DNA of 64,000 bases from Gracilaria domingensis. Its lineage: Eukaryota > Rhodophyta > Florideophyceae > Gracilariales > Gracilariaceae. Below are positions 30,869-41,874 of this stretch, piece by piece (the first letter of the stretch is position 1; every line of letters starts with the position of its first letter). Made by a program: the position numbers and the translations under genes. Where the stretch lies: the NCBI GenBank assembly GCA_022539475.1, contig VCMS01000002.1, forward strand, positions 336,672-400,671. The letters are read 5' to 3'. The notes under the pieces are model-generated. The model was not told the origin of the DNA and ran no database searches. It worked only from the letters and a program-made list of their open reading frames with translations.

Positions 30869-32380
30869 CTAGTATAGTCATGTCGTCGCGAACTGGTGTG
30901 AAGTTCTCAATTTCATTTTGACCTACGAGCTCCAGATTCTCTGGTTGCAACTGATGATTGATGTTTGTTAATCGCACCACAGCACTTAAGACGAAGGAGG
31001 CCAATGAAGGTACCTCTTCGAGCAACACATACCAGATTCCCTAACTTTGCGAGGAAGGAAGCTACTCGTGCATACATACGCTAAGCAATGTACGTGCAGC
31101 AATGCAACTTTTGTAGAAACGGTGAAGCTAATTTAGCTTCCACGAGTAGGGTTCCTCAAGACCCGACGATCTATAATACCTCTACACCGCACCCACTGAC
31201 CACTGCTCAGTAGCCGTACACACTACTGAGCTACAAAGAGAAAGCATGACGTATCTTTGTCGTTAACTATACTTCCCAAACGCTGCAAGCGCAAAATGCG
31301 CTTCCCGCTCTCGCTCTATCTATCTCCTCTTCTACGCGTTCAACAGTTCCATTACTGTTTATTGCAGAGCATCTCCGCTCGGAGGAAACTCTTCTTTTAT
31401 TCTGGAAGTGTTGTTTCGCTGGACAGCCACGTGAAGCAAAATCATCAGTGCAGTACTCAATAGGACATAATTCACTGAGCTTCTTGGCCTTTTTAAAGAG
31501 AGAGAACCTCCTCCGAGGCTCTACTGTGGTTTAGGTATAAGAAACTGCGGTCCACAATAAAGAAGAAGAAGAAAGAAGCGTTGTTATCGCTGTGCTACCG
31601 TTCGTTGACAAACCGCTTTGTTTTCATTTCCGGTACCCTTTTGTAGTTACTCTTAGAAATGATCTGACAGAGGCCATGCAGTTTGAGGGCCTCTTCAATA
31701 GAGAAAATATCTTCAGAGATGGATCTCCTGGCAGAACGGAATCAGACCTGTCGTAATAAAGAAGATGAAGTACTTTTTTTCCTGTCGCCTGGTTTCTACA
31801 CTCGCCCAGAAATTGAATCAGCACAAATAGATAGAGAGAGAGAGAATCTGCTCTGATTTTGTGGCTGCACCCCTGTACCTTTTCGTGGGAATCGGCCTGG
31901 GGAGAGTGAAGAACTCATCAACACACGTGCGCTCAATGCGGCAGCCCACTCGGCAACAGAGACGAATATGCAACGTCTGCCGAGTTTTTGGGTGTGTTCC
32001 TCGCATTGGGCACTTATATCAGATATATTCTGCAGCATCTCTTCAGCCCGATATCATCTCTGTGTCTCATTTCTCTAGATGCAATTCCTTCTTGGGCAGC
32101 GCAGGAGGAAGTGATCTATATAATTTAGCATAATATCTCTAACATCATTGCAAGCGGGCGATTCTCTTATTGTAGGTTTTCAGAAAGCCACAGCAAGCAT
32201 GCGCCAACTGTAGGTACCTTTGTACTTGTACAAGCATTGGAAGTATCGAATAGGGCACTAAGCAAGGGAATAAGAGTAGTTTTGTGTTACACAGGCAGCA
32301 TATCAGTGTCAGGCCACAACTGTGGAGACAAGCGCATAATACATATTATGTACATGTCAAACACAAACTTGGAGACTTGT
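30869..32380. other. spacer, nothing recognised
   Basis: About 1.5 kb without a credible gene. A GA repeat lies near 31828-31846. No strong inverted repeat or RNA gene was seen. Confidence 0.4.
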
Positions 32381-33196
32381 TTACGCATTTGGCGAGGCCT
32401 GCTGCACATTGTCACCTGCATTGATATTGGTAACGACATGACGATGTGCACCACTCTCGGAGTAGGAGATTGTTTGTGTGATATTGAGATTGAGAGCACT
32501 GTTATTCAGTGGAGGTATCACGATAACCAATGAAGAGGGACCAGCCGTTCGGGAACGAGAAATAAGTGCTTTAGCGTCCGAGGCTAATGACCTACTGCTG
32601 CGGTTCTTGCGCTCGCGCGTTCTTCTGGACTGGCTTGAGTACGACTGGCTTCGACGAAGAGAGCGTCTTTCACGACGACGGCGGGAGCGGGTGGGGTTTC
32701 CTGAAGCACGCCTTGGCAACGGCGTGGAAACTAGCGACGCAGCTCGTACGGCAGATACCTGCGCTGGTTGCACTACAGATGGCGTCTCAGGCTCAGGCTC
32801 AGGCTCAGACTCAGACTGCGGTTTCGGCGGCACAGCTGATTGCGCTGTAGATGGCTGTGGCAGCGGAGTCTCGAAGGATGGCACGGGCTGCGGCGAAACA
32901 GGTGGGGCGGGCGGCGGTGCAGGAGGAGATGGAACGGAAGCTTGTGACGATTCGGGAGTTTGTTGCGACTCGATAATTGTGTTCTGTGGCGGAATGTTGT
33001 GGGCACACTGCGAAGCACGCGTGCGGCGCTGGATTGAGGCGCAAGACACTACTGCGGACGGCGCCGCGGACGGAGCAGAAGAGAGTGCTAGGGTTGGTTC
33101 TGGTGACGCGATAAGCGAGAAACGGCGGTCGCAGATTCCATCTAGAAAGTTGTCAAGCGCATGGAGTTGAGCGGCGTGCTCCACGGATGAGGACAT
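32381..33196 (-). CDS. Pro/Ser/Arg-rich low-complexity protein
   Basis: A 271-residue frame from the ATG 33196-33194. The N-terminal 30 residues look ordinary (MSSSVEHAAQLHALDNFLDG). The middle is Pro/Ser-rich with an EPEPEPE run. Residues about 170-215 are an Arg/Ser-rich block (RSRRRRERRSLRRSQSYSS) as in SR-type RNA-binding proteins, but no RRM is present. The last 50 residues are hydrophobic and polar without low complexity. No family recognised. The overlapping plus-strand frame 32478-33170 is its shadow. Nuclear location is likely from the basic block. Confidence 0.45.
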   Translation of the reverse strand: MSSSVEHAAQLHALDNFLDGICDRRFSLIASPEPTLALSSAPSAAPSAVVSCASIQRRTRASQCAHNIPPQNTIIESQQTPESSQASVPSPPAPPPAPPVSPQPVPSFETPLPQPSTAQSAVPPKPQSESEPEPEPETPSVVQPAQVSAVRAASLVSTPLPRRASGNPTRSRRRRERRSLRRSQSYSSQSRRTRERKNRSSRSLASDAKALISRSRTAGPSSLVIVIPPLNNSALNLNITQTISYSESGAHRHVVTNINAGDNVQQASPNA

Positions 33197-34177
33197 GGTG
33201 CGAGGGCGCGAATGCGTAGCGTGATTGAGGGCGAGCGGTGGAAGAATGCAGATCGGGCAGCAAAGTCTCGGGGCGCATGCGAGGATGACCGCGCCATGTT
33301 GCTCTGCAGTAGCCGGGTCCTGGGTAGAGAGGCGCTGCGATGCGAAGTTGGGCTACTGTGTATCTCCGTATTTCGCACTGTGGCGCCGAGATGTTATCTC
33401 GAGTCTCAAGTTGAGACTCAACGCGCCGCCGCGACGAGGCTCATCCTCGACGGTCGTGATCCATCACGATGATCATCCTTCCCTTCCGGATGCTGCAAAT
33501 GGAACGGGGCCACGTGTCAGCGGCAGATCAAATCACTTGTACGGACCAACCTCTTGCTTGAATCAGCTCGAGTCCCCTTCACAACGCAAAATTCACATCT
33601 GCAGCATGTCATGTTCACGTCACCGCAGCAGGAGCGCCCCGCGCGTAGCCTTCCCACAGCCGACCCTTTGCGCCATGCGATGTACCACAGGTACCAAAGG
33701 TACCAAAGGAACAAAAGGTGCCCTCAAAGCTTCGACAGCCATCACAATAAGCTGTCGCTTCAAGCACCCGCCTGTGCATCCGAATGAACAATCCGCTTCA
33801 GCGCTCGGGAACTGCCCGAGTCGAACGCCGTGCCGCGGTGGAAGCACACCAAGTGCTTGGGGAGTTGCATCGCAGCCACCATCGTCGCGCGATAATTTGC
33901 TGTGCACGGCGCTTTCCACTCGGCGGTCGTAGCATAATAATATTGTAATATGTTAAGAAGATACACACGGCGCTTCCGCTTGACTTCCAGCGATGACCAG
34001 CGGCTTTCCCATCGCGATAGCTTCGCGATATAAAAACTAGTCCACCCTCACATCGGCTTCTCTCATCTAACGTGCCAAACGTGTCCGTCTTTTCCAACTC
34101 AACCTCCCCCACCACCGCCGTTTCAACCAAATCCGACACCGTAGCCATCACCGCCGCCACAAGGAAACGAAATCATC
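33197..34177. other. spacer with a small palindrome and a short tandem repeat
   Basis: A perfect palindrome GAGTCTCAAGTTGAGACTC lies at 33401-33419. A short repeat of GGTACCAAA-like units is at about 33688-33718. No gene is supported. Confidence 0.4.
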
Positions 34178-34489
34178 ATGATAGAGAACGTGAATATGGA
34201 GCGCCGTCAAGTATCAGTCGCCAAAACTTTGGCGTATTTGGATATGGTTAAGCATGAGTTGCGCGATGATATCCGCATCTACAACCAGTTTCTTGATCTC
34301 ATGCGCGAGTTTCAAGCCAAATCCATCCATACAAGGCAGCTTATGCGTCGCGTCGCCAAATTGTTTCATGGCCACGATGAGCTTATTCTACGATTCAACG
34401 ATTTCCTCCCCTCGGGGTACAAAATATCTGTTACCAGGGGGCCAAGAGGAAGGCTGATGACCAGCTTTGAAGAGCCGACGGGTTTCTAG
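34178..34489 (+). CDS. stand-alone PAH (SIN3-type) domain protein
   Basis: A 103-residue protein from the ATG at 34178, nearly all of it one paired amphipathic helix domain as found in the SIN3 corepressor. The match runs from TLAYLDMVKHELRDD through IYNQFLDLMREFQAKSIHTR, VAKLFHGHDELILRFNDFLP to SGYKISV, the order and spacing of a SIN3 PAH2. SIN3 proteins have three such domains and over 1000 residues, and nothing else of SIN3 is next to it. It may be a natural competitor that binds SIN3 partners, or a remnant of a larger gene. A possible downstream frame at 34467-34778 is unrelated in sequence. Confidence 0.8.
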   Translation: MIENVNMERRQVSVAKTLAYLDMVKHELRDDIRIYNQFLDLMREFQAKSIHTRQLMRRVAKLFHGHDELILRFNDFLPSGYKISVTRGPRGRLMTSFEEPTGF

Positions 34490-35120
34490 GGCGCACCACC
34501 TGCGCACCAACCTACTGCACGAAAACTCTACACCCCGATCTAGTTCCAAACGGAATAGCACGCTGCTAACTCCAATCCCATTGCCTCTCCTGCAGCACCC
34601 AGGCGCATGCGAGAAAGTTTCCCAGCAGTTTGGGAACGTTCTGCGGAGGGGTCCAAACGCACTTGCATCCGAAAATCGAGCACAAGAAAAGAATGTAAAC
34701 CAAAACCTGTTTCAGTCGGAAGCCACCAACCCTGATTTCGACAAATATCCTGTTGGAGAAGCCTCTTGGAGCAGATAGGCATATAGAGCTAAGCAGGCAG
34801 AAGTAGCTTGTTCCCAAAGTAAATCCTTTTCAACGTTTTGCAGGTATTCTTTGGAGAGATCACGACCACACATTGGAAGTGGTCCATCGCCACGGGCCAT
34901 CATGTGTTTCCTGTTCCGGGCCGGTGTCAAACTTACGCGATGTTTCCTCGTCACGTACCACTCGACGTAATGATGTCCCATCGATACGTGTACAATGATG
35001 CACTCGCACACTTTCTGCGACAGAAAGAGACCTGATTGTTGCCGAACGACGCATAAGAGCATAAGAACTCTTAAATCATTCTTCGCTGCGCTGTTGCAGT
35101 GTTTTCCTACCGGCATTTAT
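34490..35120. other. spacer, nothing recognised
   Basis: A plus frame of 103 residues (34467-34778) and short frames on the minus strand show no family resemblance. No repeats were seen until the foldback element begins at 35121. Confidence 0.35.
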
Positions 35121-35833
35121 GTTGCGGGACATCTTGCTGTTGAGTTCAATGTTTGAGACTTTGTCGGACTGTGAAAGCACGACAATGCTCCTACCACTAA
35201 ACTGCTCAAACCATCCCGTACATGTGCAATCTGTATTGCGAGAGAGGGCATGAACAAGTTTAGTGAGAACGTCTTGATCAACTGCACTTCGAACAGTTCA
35301 AAGCAGATCAAGACCTTCTTTTGTTCTCTCTTTTATGTTAAACTTGCGCGTTCATCTCTCGCAACGTCAAAATTGGAGCCCAGCGACCCACCCACTGATA
35401 ACACGTCCTTTTCTGCCAGGGCATTGGCCACCACCGGCAAACAAGTACCAATTTTGCCGCAATGAACACCCAAATATCCAACGTCTGTGCTTGTGAACGA
35501 AGGCATCCTGATCATCATGATTCCATCCTGATGCCATCATGATGATCAGAATGCATCGGTGGGTGGGTCACTGGGCTCCAATATCGACGTTGCGAAAGAT
35601 GAACGCGAGTGTGTAACGTAAAAGAGAGAACAAGAGAAGGTCTTGATCTGCTTTGAACCGTTCGAAGTGCAGTTGATCAAGACGTTCTCACTAAACTTGT
35701 TCATGCTTTCTCTCACAATACAGATTGCACATGTGCGGGATGGTTTGAGCAGTTTAGTGGTAGGAGCATTGACGTGCTTTCACAGTCCGACAAAGTCTCA
35801 AACAATAAACTCAACAGCAAGATGTCCCGCAAC
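35121..35833. mobile_element. foldback (MITE-like) element with 277 bp inverted arms
   Basis: The arms 35121-35397 and 35557-35833 are inverted copies of each other with roughly 90 percent identity by eye. The outer tips are GTTGCGGGAC and GTCCCGCAAC. The 159-base centre has its own 12-base inverted repeat (35509-35520 and 35537-35548). It encodes nothing credible: it looks like a non-autonomous foldback DNA transposon. No clear target duplication is visible at the ends. Confidence 0.8.
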
Positions 35834-37011
35834 CAGAGATAGGCCCAAATATATTGTATAGCCATTATATTTCAATACGCAAAAAACAGTATTGCCTTTC
35901 TTTTATCGAATTTTTGGACGTCATTTTTGATCAACCGACGCGGGTGGTCACAAAACCAAAGCAAAATAGAAATTACTGGAGAGTACCAGCCTAAACGGCA
36001 CAAGTGGTTAAGGTAGCCCCGTGATATATGCGATGAAGAGAACTTAAGTAGGAAAGCCCGTAACCCGCATAGATTGATGAGTAGCTAACCTACAGAAACA
36101 AAACCACCCAAAAACCATAATAGCACTTAGAGCTACCCACGTTTGTGCAGAAAACCGAATGATAAAGATGTTAGCAAGAGTAGCTACGTCTGAAGCGAGT
36201 TTATTTAAAAGCAGTACACAGCAACTTGCAAAAAAAAAAGAAAAAACAAAACTTTATTAAACTGCTTGGTAAACAAAGAGCTTGGTGACAGTGTGAAATA
36301 AACTTTGGTAAACAATAGTACCAACGCTGGGAAAGGAAGATCGGTGATGCCAAGAGAAAAAACGAGAAGAGAAGACAGACAGCGACTGACGAGAGTCGTT
36401 CGAAAAGAAGAACATGGTGCACTTGAGTTAACGTTTTGGAAAAGGCTTAACCTCTGGCGCTAAATACACGTTCCTAATACACTCTTTGTCTAAAGAGTGT
36501 GCAAAATATTTTTCTCTACCAGAAATTCTAATCTTGTTCTCCACGTTCGGCGCATGTACAGCAAAACCACTCCGCAGCAGAAGTGAAACCCACTCGCGTG
36601 CACCGCGTTCTCAAGATGTTCCGTCTTGCTCTCTTTAAAGATTGGCGCAGCGAAAGAGCTCTTTGATGACGTCAAAAATAACCAAACGTGACTATGGGCG
36701 GCATCTTCGTGACTGACAGACGGAGATCAGAGATGAACCCAAAAGAGGTTTTACGAACCGTAAAAACGGGAAACACAAAAAAATGAGGGAAGTAAAGGAG
36801 AAAATAGGCCTTCTGTACGAAACATACAGTCCGCAAAATTCAAAGCCCAGGGGAGCGCCGTAAACGCGTTTGGGCGATTGTAGTTTTTGCACGTCAATAA
36901 AAGACACGGCAATCTGTACTCACAGCAACGACACTGCAGGTCAAAAACCGTTACTTGTATGACACCGAATCTATAGCTACATATCAATAAAACACAGGTT
37001 TTGTCTACTAT
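35834..37011. other. AT-rich spacer, nothing recognised
   Basis: About 1.2 kb of AT-richer DNA without a credible gene. Poly-A tracts lie near 36226-36248. Confidence 0.35.
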
Positions 37012-38225
37012 AAAGGGGGCGAAAATTCAACGCGCACAAGAAAAGTTTTGTTGCGTTGCTAGCGATCCTTAGTTCCTTGTAGCACCACTTTTGCTGTCCA
37101 TGACAGCCAAGCATCTTTTCTTGATGCTATTATATAGTTTGATTAGATAATCGTCCTGCATTGCCGCCCAAGCCTCGAAGATAGCACCTTTTAGATCCTT
37201 AACATTCTCAAACGTCCTGTGATCTATGTACATTTTCCTAACCAGATTACCCCACACATTCTAAATAATATTGAGATCTGGCGAACCTGCGGACCAGGTC
37301 AGAGTGCTGACTTGATTCGTAGTCAACCAATTGCGAGTGTAGTGGGATGTATGTATCGGCGCGTTATCCTGTTGAAAGATAAAAGGGTGATTCTCTCCAA
37401 AAGTATCAGCAACAAGAGGAAGCAGACCATTCTTCAACATTTCACAATACTTCTCGGAATTCTGCTTTCCATCCAAGAACATTATATCAGACAGTCCATA
37501 AAAAGAAATTGCTCCCCAAACCATTACCGAACCTCCCCCATTTTGACGCGTCGAAAACCTGCGTGGTTCAGGGCGAATATCGTGCCAGTATTGTGCAAAC
37601 CCATCGGGGCCATCAAGATTGAAACTTTTTTCGTCAGAAAATATAACTTTTATCCAGAACGAATCTCCCTTGGTGATATGACGCCGATTACAAGTCACCC
37701 GATTTTCCATGTGCTTGAGAGTGAGCTTTGGAGCCTTGGTGTAGCAGTGGTATCGCAAATGGGGGGTCATGATGAAGAATTTGCTGAACGCGGCCCACCG
37801 ATATACTTAGTTTGAGAGGATTCTTCAGATCAGAAGCACTGTAGTTACCTGTACGAGCGAGGCGAAGTAGAAGGGTTTTGCTTCTCTGGCTGAGTTTTTG
37901 TGCGTTCGAACGCTTTGTGCAGCCACATGACGAGTTTTGAGGTTTCACAAACCGAGATATGGTAGAAGAAGCGCGACCAAGCTGCTCGGAAATGTTTCTA
38001 ATGGGAACCAATGCATGGCTGAGAGCAAGGATTTGTCCTTTCTCGACTTCCGTCAGATAGCCTTTGGATGGCATGATGCGGCGAAGTCAAGGCGGTTTAA
38101 ACACCTCCCACGTGATGCAGAGATCAAATGTGATCTATAAGGCACGCGGGAGGTGTTTAAATACCATGTCTTTTGGCGCGAGCGCAGCCATAAGTGTTTG
38201 TGCGCGTTGTATTTTCGCGTTCTTT
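37012..38225 (-). mobile_element. Tc1/mariner-type DNA transposon, decayed
   Basis: A transposon of about 1.2 kb with its transposase on the minus strand. Inner terminal repeats of 21 bases with one mismatch lie at 37019-37039 and 38198-38218; a TA just left (37010-37011) fits the target site. The outer right edge is less clear. A second inverted repeat with 14-base arms (38096-38109 and 38148-38161) sits just upstream of the transposase ATG at 38074. Two breaks in the transposase and one mismatch in the repeats make this copy inactive. Confidence 0.8.
37069..38074 (-). pseudogene. Tc1/mariner transposase (DDE), broken
   Basis: It starts at the ATG 38074-38072 with a helix-turn-helix DNA-binding part (GYLTEVEKGQILALSHA, then ISEQLGRASSTISRFV). 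The DDE catalytic core shows [14 protein letters not shown], then [22 protein letters not shown] and SPDLNII before NVWGNL. The frame changes once near 37770, inside the linker HYRRDP-like region around [13 protein letters not shown], and a TAG at 37263-37261 replaces the Glu that normally stands before NVWG. The stop hits the third catalytic acidic residue region. It is a plain transposon fossil. Confidence 0.85.
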
Positions 38226-38690
38226 TTGGCGCGTTCATACATTTTTAACGTAGGAAAGCTGGTACACGCGGGCTTTAAGGTTGAAACTTTCATAAAATGC
38301 TTGGGATAAAGAAGCTTTATATTGTATGTAAAGCGTATCTACACTACCGCCTACATGGTTGAGATATGGTACTTTGCCCAGCCGTTGCATTTTGTTTTTC
38401 GGGGACCCAGAAAGAGAGATCAATAGAAGATGAACAACAAAAAACCTGCCCACGCAAGTAATAGCGTACAAGCAAACAGATGACAATAAAAAACAAACAA
38501 CAAATATTACCGTAGGTGAACGGGAACACTTCAGAGCCGCAAGGTCGGTTAATAGTACTGTAGACAGCACGGAAGCTCTCCAAAAAGGAGTCGCGATCCC
38601 GCGCAGGCGACGTGTAGAGCAATCGGGATTTCGAGTTTGTGAAGTGTTCCCCCTCATGACACCTCGGCTTTCGGAGTTGCCTCTACAGCA
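38226..38690. other. spacer between transposon and LTR patchwork
   Basis: No gene or strong repeat was recognised in this stretch of about 460 bases. Confidence 0.35.
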
Positions 38691-41600
38691 AGGTTATGAA
38701 TTTAGGTGGCATTCTGACATCATATGGCATGGTAGCACCCGATGGCTTTGATGGATTGGTAACTGGTGGTGGCAGTGGATCGCGTGTACGCGTGTATGGA
38801 TTGGCTCTGTTATAGAGAAAATTGGATTGGTTTTTAGAATAAGTGGCCGCCAAGGCGGATCTGCACAAGTGCAACACGTGTGTAGCTCTGCCGTATTTTG
38901 CAATACTTAGTTTAATTATTTAGTTTAATTCGTGGAAACCTACTAAGGTGATGGCGACTTCGCCGTCACTACCACAAATTAAACTCAATCTTGTCCGCGG
39001 CTCTGACTTGAGAGCCTGCACGTAGTGCACAACTCCGCGAGGAGGGTTACGGCGTACAGTTTCGCTTATTTTATCCCGAAGGGATCACTCAGGTACTCTG
39101 ATCTAACACTCTGTTTGTCTTCGGACTGTGTTCGCACATTTACTTGCAGGTGTCTGCTACTCTGGTGTTCAGATATTGCATCGACTCTGCATAGAGGTCT
39201 GTCGCGTCGGTTCAATACACATCGTTACCCTCGGCGCATGTTTGTTGCCGCTTGTCGCACGACCCCGCCCTCGGGTTTGCCATTTTTTCTTTTCTTTCCT
39301 TTCCTCTTTTTTCCATCCTTTTCCTTATCTTTTCCCTCTTTTTCGAGGCACCTCGTCGACCTGGGTTCCTCCCCTTCGGCCTCCGATCTGTAGAGCAAAA
39401 CGTGCTCGCCCGATTCACGGGGATGGATTTCATAAACCCTTGGTAAGGATGATTCCGGGTACTCGGAAGGTATGAGTATTGGCCCACGGATGGGATGCTT
39501 TCGGCAGTATTGAGGTATGGCACCCTGAGGGGTCGGCCATGGCGTGGCGCAGATGAGTATTGGTCGCGTGTACGCGTGTGTAGGAATGGGTGTGTTCACA
39601 CATGTTTTGTTATGATTTTCGGATATTTTACTGGCCGCTGCCGCGAATTGTCACGTACACCACGTGTATGGACCTGCTTAGGTGTGCATTAGATTATTTA
39701 ATTTAGTTTTACTAATTTATCGGTTACGATACAAGAGGTGACCTCCAGGTCACCTCCTCCTTCAGTAAAGGGTAACCGAGTTCGGCTCTAAACCAAGTTC
39801 GCCTGCGCGAAGTGTACAACTCCCTTAGAAGGGTCACGGCGTACGGTACGGATTGCATTCATCCCTCGGGATCACTCAGGCAATACTGACCATTGTAGCC
39901 TTGCCTACGGGCTTATTTATTCCGTGTCTTCGGACTTTCTGTTTCTTTTACTGTGCAGTTGTACTGCTTTCACCACAATTGGTAGCGTTTCCGTCTCTGT
40001 ATAGAGTTGTGCCGCGTGGGCCTAATGCACAACCCCCGTCTCCCGTCGCCGGGTCTGTTGCCGCTTGTCGCACGCCGCGCCGAAGGTTTCTCCTTTGGTG
40101 TTCCCTTCTTTTTTTCCTTTTATGTAGGGCTTAAACCGCTCTACGGTACCTTTCCTCTCGACCATTCCGTCACTTTCCGCCGGATTCCTGGATCAGGCCC
40201 GTTCACCCCTCAACCTCCGTAGGTATATCCAGTACCACGGGCGGTCTTACACCCGCACTATCCGTGTTCGGAGGGCTCACCACTGAGTTTACCTCGTCTA
40301 GAGGGAAGGGACTCGAACCCCTTGAGAGACGATCCCATCGCTGGGGTTTTGCTCTACACGATTAGAGATTTCCGATTCTCGAACGGTTGCTTACAGATCC
40401 CCCCTTGGCGATTCCCGCCGTCACCTCCGTGGTATTTCCGAAGTACGGGCGGTTCTACATCCGCGCTATCCGTATACGGAGGGCTCTTCTGCTGAGTCTA
40501 CTTCCCAAGGGAGCAAGGATTTGAGCACCTTGAGTGTCATTTCTCCCAATAGTGATTTGCACTACACGAGGTACTTAGAGCCGAACACTCGGTTATCTTT
40601 ACTTCCCAGGAGGGTGGCCATCCGGGCAACCCTTAAGTAGAGATCACTATACTATCTTACAGTATCAACTGTACCGGTACACGTCAGGACAATACAATAC
40701 ACGTGTACTGTGCCCCTCGACTCAGAGGACAGTCCGCGTGAGCGGACACATCCATTACGTGGACAGCTGAAGTGTCCACCATCCAGGCCAACTAACTACT
40801 TTGTCCTGCGACAGTCAACGCAATCCTCACCATTCCGAGGTAACACTGCAGAAAACCTGGCAAACCTGCAAAACGCAGCGCGAGCACCCCCAGAATTTTG
40901 GGGCGTTTTGCTCTACACCTCCCCCTCCTCAAGATTCGGGTACCATCCCGAATCTACTGTAGAGCAAAACCCCTTTTGCAGGGAAAGCGGCTAATGGCGA
41001 CTCATGATTATTAGATCCGTTGTGACGGTAACACCCTCGGTTATGAGTATTGATAGGGAGCACTCGCCCAATTTGGAAATTCACCGGAGACGGGTATGGT
41101 TCCGGACACGTGTAGTATGGCTGCCCTGGGCAGACGCCCCGTGAGTCAAGGGGGTACAGTGAGGAACACGTGGCCAATACTGGCCACGGTGCCAGCAATG
41201 AATAGTAATCTAGGCTAGCTTAGTGCCATTATTTAGGCGACGGCGACCGCCGTCGCCCCCACGAAGTAAACCCCAACAACGAGAATCTTTGCTCTAACTA
41301 GCTCCGCTGGTGACCGATCCTACTTCATTGAGGAGGACATCGCCACCATTTCGGTATAGTTATCCCCCCTTGCCCGCCGAGGAACCACTGTCCGCACACT
41401 ACGGTGCTACTCTCTGTTTCTATTGTTTTCTTCTGTGTTCTTATTTCTACATTGTTTACCCACGGTTGTGGTGTGTTCCGCCCTGTGTATATAGGTTTAT
41501 TCAGCGCTGTTTTCGCAATCCACCCCTGTTTTCGGGCTCGCATCCCGTATACGCGGCCCGATCTCACCCTATTTCCCCTTCCCCTTTCCAACCGCTAACG

Positions 41601-41870
41601 CGGATCTTCCCACTCCTGTGGTGTGCCCTTCATACTTGGGTCCGCCGCATCGGTGAATTCTCTCACTTCACCTCCGTCTGTAAGGCAGAGAGAGGTCGCC
41701 TGGAGTTACGCCCGGCACGTGTCGACCTCAACGGAGGTCTCTTTTACTCAGCCGCCCAACGCAGGGAGCAAGGCTGAACACCTTGAGTGTTTAGCCCGCA
41801 TGCGGGTGGTTTTTTTTCGCCCGTGGAGTGGTTTTGCACTAGAAGTAGTCCCCCGACCTAGAAGTCGAAT
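38691..41870. repeat. patchwork of old LTR-like fragments
   Basis: Non-coding DNA made of related, diverged units. Units near 38750-39320, 39500-40358 and 41040-41870 share order: TATGAGTATTG, CGCGTGTACGCGTGT, an AATTTAGTTT-type AT block, CGGCTCT, then GTTGCCGCTTGTCGCAC. Ends with TTTTGCTCTACA occur at 40347-40358 and 40906-40917 on the plus strand and as its complement starting at 39389 and 40958. The last unit is followed by a CCCGACCTAGAAG stretch like the primer site of the retroelement at 62 kb. Two tandem blocks of about 200 bases lie at 40205-40400 and 40420-40615. I read this as nested solo LTRs and fragments of Ty3-like elements, old and broken. Confidence 0.55.
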
Positions 41871-41874
41871 TCAA

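Noticed and set aside
32478-33170. Plus-strand frame of 230 codons
   Set aside because: It is the antisense shadow of the Pro/Ser/Arg-rich gene, made of Gly/Asp/Arg runs.
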